A DNA stretch of 37,590 nucleotides from Conidiobolus incongruus B7586 (taxonomy: Eukaryota; Entomophthoromycota; Entomophthoromycetes; Entomophthorales; Conidiobolaceae). The position numbers and the translations under genes were made by a program. The notes below the pieces were generated by a model. That model had not been told where the DNA came from, did no database searches, and worked only from the letters and a program-made list of their open reading frames with translations. The stretch lies in NCBI GenBank assembly GCA_000697335.1, contig JNEM01016820.1, positions 1 to 37,590 on the forward strand, given 5' to 3'. Shown in pieces: positions 33,368 through 37,590 of the stretch (its first letter is position 1; each line of letters opens with the position of its first letter).

Positions 33368-35454
33368 ATTAATTCTATATTAAATTATTAATCTTTATTG
33401 AAAATTTATAAGAGGAAAGAATAGGATTAAATAGTAGTCAAATCGAGAACATGTTAAATTGGGATATTAAATGAACTGATTATGGTTTGAAAATAAAAAC
33501 ATTAAATTTGTTGTGTAGTTTCTACACACATTGAACAATTTGAGATTTTGTTTCCACCTCATTAATATTGAATAAATATTATGGCATTATATTAGAATAT
33601 TTAAAACACAAATTTTATCTATGATTTTCCAGATTGATTTTTTATAATTTATCACTATTTTAGGGTCTTATATATTATATCTATATCAAAATCTACCTAT
33701 CTGAATATCAAAATTGATTAAACTATCGAATCTAATCTCATATTAAATTTAATCAATAAATAAAAATTCAATAAATATCGCAATTAATTTTGGCATTTAT
33801 TCTTCCAAATAGAATCGGATTTTTCCGGTTTTCAAGCAATTTATCAGGGTAATATAAATTGATATTTTGAATAATTTAATATATAATTAAAGAAATCAAA
33901 TATAATTATAGGACCAGCTTTAATATAATTATAATATTAATTTATATAATTTATATAAATAATAAATTTCCAATTAATTATAATTTAATTATCAATTTTT
34001 GATTCACTTGAATTTATGTAACTTGGAATAATTTAATTACCGAAGATTTCCCAGAATTTCCATTGGTTCTGAGAATGTAAATCATTATCTAATCAAAGTC
34101 TAGTAAACTATTACTCGGAACTCAGATACTTGAATATTATTTAATAATAGATTTTAATTTGAGAAAATCTAGGAATAAATATACTTTTGTCATACTTGGT
34201 CAAATATAAATAATAATGACTATATGCTTGTATTTGAAATATTTGAATAAAATAGTAACTTATTAAAAATCTTTTTTATAAATAAAGCTAAATTTGTTAG
34301 AATTATATAAACTAAGGTTGAATTTAAATTTTATTCAGTTTCTAATATAAAACAATAATTTGATATAAGAGAAATCAATATTCAACTTAAAAAAATAAAT
34401 AAGATTAAAAAAGGTACTTGAATTAATAAAAATAATATTTCATATAATATATAATACTTGAAAAAAGTTTTTTTTAAATATAAAAACAATTGATATGTTA
34501 GATCAAAACTCAATTATATATATTATGGCTTTTAAACCTTATTATAATAACATAATAAAACAGTTATTTTTCAAGTTATTATTATTACTTCAAAATACTC
34601 TTAATTAATATATATTTAGTTTTTACAAAATATAATTTTTAATAAAATTTTAAAATAATATAATTAATGATTTATATTAAAAAACCATCTTTTAATAGTT
34701 AGTAATTATTTTATATATAAAATCATGATTTATTTAAAAAAATTAAAAGTTATTAAATAAAAAAGATAAAACTTGTAAAATTATTTACAAAATAATTTGA
34801 CGAAAAAAGGTAAAATTACTATTATGATTATCGTATAAAAGATTAAAAATTAATATAATTAAATTATTAATTTATTATATTAACTAACAAATATAAAAAC
34901 AAAAATTTCAAGAAATAAAAAATATCATTTACTAGAAACTGCTAATAATATTTAGTCTATAATAATTAATTATCTATTAATTATTCACTATATATACTGA
35001 CTGGTGTAAAAAATCTGAATTTAAATTCTATATATCAAAAAATTAATATAAATTAATTTTAATTTTACCGAGCTTTAATGAATTTATTTTATTCTTTATT
35101 TTATTATTCTTATTAAAATATGTCAAAATATTACCAAAAGGATTTATTAATAATTTGATTAATAAATAATAAAGTGTATCAAAATATTTACTTTTATTAT
35201 GATATTAAAAATTATAATTAAATTTAACAAAAAATTTTTAAACAAGATTTTAGCTTTTGAAAAACAATTAAAAAAATATATCTTATTATTATCAAAAAAT
35301 AAAAAAAATTATTTTAAAAATATAAAAAATTTACTATTATAAAAAGTGCCTATAAATATATCAAAAAATCAACTTTAAAAATATTAATTTTAATTTAGTC
35401 TGGATTTAATTTAAAATTCAATATTTAATAAAAATTTCCTATAAATTAGAATTG
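33368..35454. other. AT-rich intergenic, nothing identified
   Basis: About 2.1 kb, becoming almost pure A/T after 34200. No frame, RNA gene or clear repeat partner was seen. Confidence 0.5.
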
Positions 35455-35469
35455 TCGGGTGTTAACACT

Positions 35470-35885
35470 GACAACAATGGGCTTTACGAGCTTAAACGGG
35501 GAATCGCCAGTGGTAAACGATAAATTACCACGTAATTAAGGGAAATTATTGGGGTTCACCAAAGTAGGTGAAAATGACTTGTTACGAATCGGGTTCTTTG
35601 AATAAAGTAAATATCTCACGCTCGTCACGACTCAACACTTTTGTGAGGGCTACGAGAAAAACTTAGAGACGGTATACTTTTGAAAATGAAGATAGAAGAT
35701 GTGTTTATTAGTTTGCTTGTGATAATCTTATATTAGGTTCCATTGTTGATTTTTGTGGACATGAACAACTTACGGGCAGAAAGTAATAGGATCAACTAGT
35801 TCATGGGGTGTGATATCTCCAATGTGACTTCTCGAATCCTGCGGTAATCGGAGTTTCTTGAGTAATTGACAGGATTATTCTCCAT
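35470..35885 (+). pseudogene. decayed chymotrypsin-fold serine protease
   Basis: A sharp GC-richer island in the right-hand A/T desert. Plus-strand fragments in different frames keep the order of an S1 protease C-terminal half. They are MGFTSLNGESPVVNDKL (family GWGxTS...L), TLVTTQHFCEGYEKNLE (family VPLV...C...Y), FACDNLILGSIVDF (family CQGDSGGPIVDF), KVIGSTSSWGCDISN (family VIGxTSWG) and a TSRIPAVIGV remnant near the end. Several stops and frame changes separate them, and the active-site Ser block is destroyed. It is not a close relative of the array at 1.8-6.8 kb, whose sequence around these motifs differs. The family call rests on motif order alone. Confidence 0.5.
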
Positions 35886-37590
35886 CAGAATATATATTTA
35901 AAATATTTAAAAAGATAAATCACCTATATATATAATATTTAATAAATTGAATAGTTATATATTATAGATATTATTATTTTATATTCTTTATTTCATATTT
36001 AATAATATTATGTTTTTATATTATATATATTAATTTCTTTAAAAGCAATATAATCTTTATATTTTTTTTAAATTAATATAGGAAATTTAAAAAAAATATA
36101 TTAAAAAGATTTTATTTTATTAATTTCAATTGATATTGATTCTTAATTTACAATATATATTTACTTTATTATCAACTTATATTAAAATATATATATATAT
36201 ATATACTAGCCCATAAAAGTGAGTCAAAAAATTATAATTATATATATTTTTATCAATAACTTTATTAATTCTTAATTAAATTAATTTAAACTAAAATATA
36301 TAATAAATTTATATTATTTATTTATAATTAAGTATATTTAATCTAATTATATTAACTTTTAGTTGATATATTAAAATTTACATTTTTCCTAAGATAAGTT
36401 ATAAATTTGTGTGTTTTGGTAATAGAAAGAAAATTAAAACTTAATATATTTATTTTTTGCTTTTCTAACTTCCTTAAGTTTATAAGGTATAAAGTTAACT
36501 AACTTCTTATATTAAGAAGGATTAATTTTATTTTAAGCTTTTTAAAAATATTCTTAAAGCTTATTTAAATTTTTACTAATGGGAAAGCTTTAATTATTTT
36601 TTTAACTAATTTTAAAGATATTTAACTAAATTATAGTTAAGGGATTAAAAAAACCACTTTATAGCTATTATTTTATTATTTTAAAACTATTAGGTAATAG
36701 AAATAATAGTATAGCAAAAGGTATTTTCTTATTAAAAAATAATATCTGATTTATTTAACCTATATTATTTAATAGTTTGTTTAATTTATTATCAAGAATA
36801 TTTAAGTACATTTTAATATTAATTCCCTTATTAACTTTATAAAAATACCTTACACTAAAAGATATCATATATTCTTAAATTATAATTAACTTACTATTAT
36901 ATTTTTGGGATAAAATAATATAACACTTATAAAATTATTTTTTTTTAAATATCTAGCTTTTTCATTAAATTTATTAAAATATATTTTTGTTTTATTAAAT
37001 TAAATAACTTTACTCTAATTAATTTTAATTTAACTTTAATAGTGACATTTAAACTCTTACTTAGCTTTATAATAAGATTTTTTTAGTTATTGGTGTTTTT
37101 TTTAAAATGCAAATGATATTTATTATAATATAAAGTATATATAATTATAAGTATAATGGTAAAATACCAATATAGTGTAAAAGAAAACTATAATATAAAA
37201 GTAATATGACATAAAATATAATACTATTATATAACTATAGTGTGTAAATATAAACAAAATTTAATTAAGCTTTGAACTAAAATAAATCACTGAAATATTA
37301 AGATTTATATTAGATAATATTAATATACTATAATATTGATAAAATATAGTCTTAAGTTTAGAAATAGTAAAAAGATAAAAAATAGTAAAAATTGAGAGGA
37401 AAAAGAGAAACCTAGTTTATTAAATAATTCAATGCTATTTATATTATTAATTTAGTTATAAAAGTATAAATTAGTTATATAATCTATAGTTAATTGAATT
37501 ATAAAGAAATATATATAAGAATTTAGAGAACTAGTCTTTTAACAATAATAATATTAGTACTAATTAATATTTTTATATAATTTCATAATT
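35886..37590. other. AT-rich intergenic, nothing identified
   Basis: Almost pure A/T with a (TA)n run at about 36188-36206. A stretch near 37010-37060, read on the minus strand, resembles the start of the repeat copy at 8166 for about 25 bp, which is too little to claim a third copy. Confidence 0.4.

Noticed and set aside
36990-37070. Possible inverted third copy of the AT-rich repeat
   Set aside because: Only about 25 bp match before the alignment fails, which is expected by chance in low-complexity A/T sequence.
1-37590. CRISPR arrays, intact transposons, or retrovirus-, LTR- or Polinton-like elements
   Set aside because: No regularly spaced repeats and no reverse-transcriptase, integrase, transposase or capsid-like frames were seen on either strand.

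Overview
This window looks like nuclear DNA of a compact but extremely AT-rich eukaryote. Coding exons are moderately GC-balanced islands in nearly pure A/T intergenic sequence. Introns are mostly about 35-75 nt (a few reach about 120-260 nt), with GTAAGT/GTAATT donors and TAG/CAG acceptors, and the standard stop codons are used. tRNAs carry no encoded CCA and end in Pol III T-runs. The gene content is a set of secreted trypsin-like proteases, probable GPI-anchored Cys-rich proteins, an MT-A70 methyltransferase-like protein, and an NADP isocitrate dehydrogenase of the fungal/animal type. This fits an early-diverging fungus, with an entomophthoralean/Conidiobolus-like lineage as my best guess. 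That assignment is inference; no ribosomal or other diagnostic marker is present.

Layout. 1-0.7 kb: one copy of a very AT-rich dispersed repeat; a second, diverged copy lies at 8.16-8.89 kb in the same orientation. 1.65-6.8 kb: a head-to-tail array of trypsin-like serine proteases, with two intact genes followed by one dead copy. 9.74-10.1 and 12.84-13.17 kb: small GC-richer islands that look like decayed coding sequence I cannot name. 11.4-11.9 kb: a small secreted, very acidic protein. 13.95-15.5 kb: a five-exon MT-A70 family protein with NPPL in place of DPPW. It is tail-to-tail with a four-exon NADP-isocitrate dehydrogenase (16.07-17.73 kb, minus) that has two in-frame start codons. 20.3-21.1 kb (minus): five-exon RRP46 (exosome ring subunit). 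21.47-22.41 kb (minus): a clear pseudogene of the mitochondrial ribosome-assembly GTPase MTG1. 22.7 kb: tRNA-Lys(CTT).

24.2-28.0 kb (minus): two intact members and one decayed member of a small family of Cys-containing proteins with GPI-anchor-type C-termini, plus a decayed fragment of another gene at 24.73-25.05 kb. 30.1 kb: tRNA-Asn(GTT). 30.54 kb (plus): an unrecognised 76-residue gene behind a pyrimidine-rich leader. 31.8-33.4 kb (minus): nine-exon pantothenate kinase (first step of CoA synthesis). 35.47-35.89 kb: a GC island holding the broken remains of another chymotrypsin-fold protease.

The housekeeping genes (IDP, RRP46, pantothenate kinase, the MT-A70 protein, tRNAs) are functionally unrelated neighbours. 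The secreted proteases and surface proteins show local duplication followed by loss. I see no CRISPR array, no intact transposon and no recognisable retrovirus, LTR element or Polinton.
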